Source of the DNA: Gemmatimonadaceae bacterium
GTDB taxonomy: Bacteria; Gemmatimonadota; Gemmatimonadetes; Gemmatimonadales; Gemmatimonadaceae
Reading direction: 5' to 3'
NCBI GenBank assembly: GCA_025357975.1
Contig: JANYKY010000097.1
Coordinates: 1-6,509 of the forward strand
Length of the DNA: 6,509 nucleotides
Shown here: positions 6,336 through 6,509 of the stretch, in pieces
Layout of the letters: every line of letters starts with the position of its first letter
Numbering within the stretch: position 1 is the first letter of the stretch
Program-made: the position numbers and the translations under genes
Notes under the pieces: generated by a model
The model's database searches: none
Seen by the model: the letters and a program-made list of their open reading frames with translations, nothing else
What the model was told of the DNA's origin: nothing

Positions 6336-6509
6336 CGTCGTCGGCTGCACCCGTCATTACCCCTGGGCCGAGAGCGCGCCAGAGGTTTCGAGCAATAGTG
6401 CCTACTCGACGACTCCTGGCCACGAGAGTGGCGAAGGTCGGATTTTGCGAGGCCGCTCGAAAGACAGCCACGAGGAATACCCCAGGATAAGTTCGTCCTC
6501 TGCTGCCTG

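Larger units (their letters stand above)
5365..6471 (-). pseudogene. Broken second Nramp-family gene, paralogue of the 3900-5219 gene
   Basis: The reading runs from GTG 6471 (NLWRALGPGVMTGAADDDP, D46 at the same residue number as in the intact copy), then jumps to HTINIGSDLSGMADA, matching residues from 117 of the intact paralogue. TM1b, TM2 and the start of TM3 are missing and the phase changes at the junction (6331/6332). The middle part has the same TM6 text, GTTISPYLFFWQASQEVEEEKA-like, and a second phase break near 5943-5948, after which RRKFDVGVGTFFSNV to the C-terminal MFVF is intact. The present length (1107 bp) plus about 209 and 1 lost bases gives 439 codons including the stop, almost exactly the length of the intact copy. 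The frames are otherwise open, so damage is recent or an assembly artefact. As read, it cannot encode a working transporter. The start is uncertain because the frame stays open to the right edge; no clear ribosome site was seen. Confidence 0.85.

Overview
The window is a metal-transport locus from a GC-rich Gram-negative bacterium. A TonB-dependent outer-membrane receptor implies an outer membrane. The style of the receptor, with long extracellular loops and a GPSSALFGNFA-type plug motif, together with the GC-rich codon use, would fit Gemmatimonadota or a similar soil phylum. That placement is an inference; no phylogenetic marker is present. No RNA gene, CRISPR array, transposase or prophage gene was seen. 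| Layout. Two gene sets diverge from a short AT-rich intergenic region (about 3433-3558) that holds a perfect 6-2-6 inverted repeat, TATACTGGAGTATA (3488-3501). To the left, on the minus strand and in transcription order, are a His-tailed CDF-family metal exporter (3432-2365), a small exported His/Cys-rich protein (2273-1914) and a TonB-dependent receptor (from 1846, running off the left edge, with one frameshift). To the right, on the plus strand, are a 114-residue multi-span membrane protein of unknown function (3559-3903), an Nramp-family transporter that overlaps it by ATGA (3900-5219), and a candidate 32-residue single-span protein (5253-5351). A second, paralogous Nramp gene lies on the minus strand (6471-5365) and converges on the first. 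It is broken by a deletion of about 209 bp and by one further single-base loss. | How the parts may work together. The receptor would bring a metal complex across the outer membrane, the His/Cys-rich protein could bind metal in the periplasm, the Nramp protein would import a divalent cation across the inner membrane and the CDF protein would export cation from the cytoplasm. The shared palindrome suggests that one metalloregulator encoded elsewhere controls both directions. Both Nramp copies lack the canonical DPGN (TM1) and MPH (TM6) metal-site motifs; the intact one has DPSG and SPY. Its substrate should therefore not be assumed to be Mn or Fe. | The points most worth a second look are the non-canonical Nramp with its coupled unknown membrane partner and tiny downstream ORF, the uncharacterised His/Cys-rich protein, the shared dyad, and the freshly damaged inverted paralogue.
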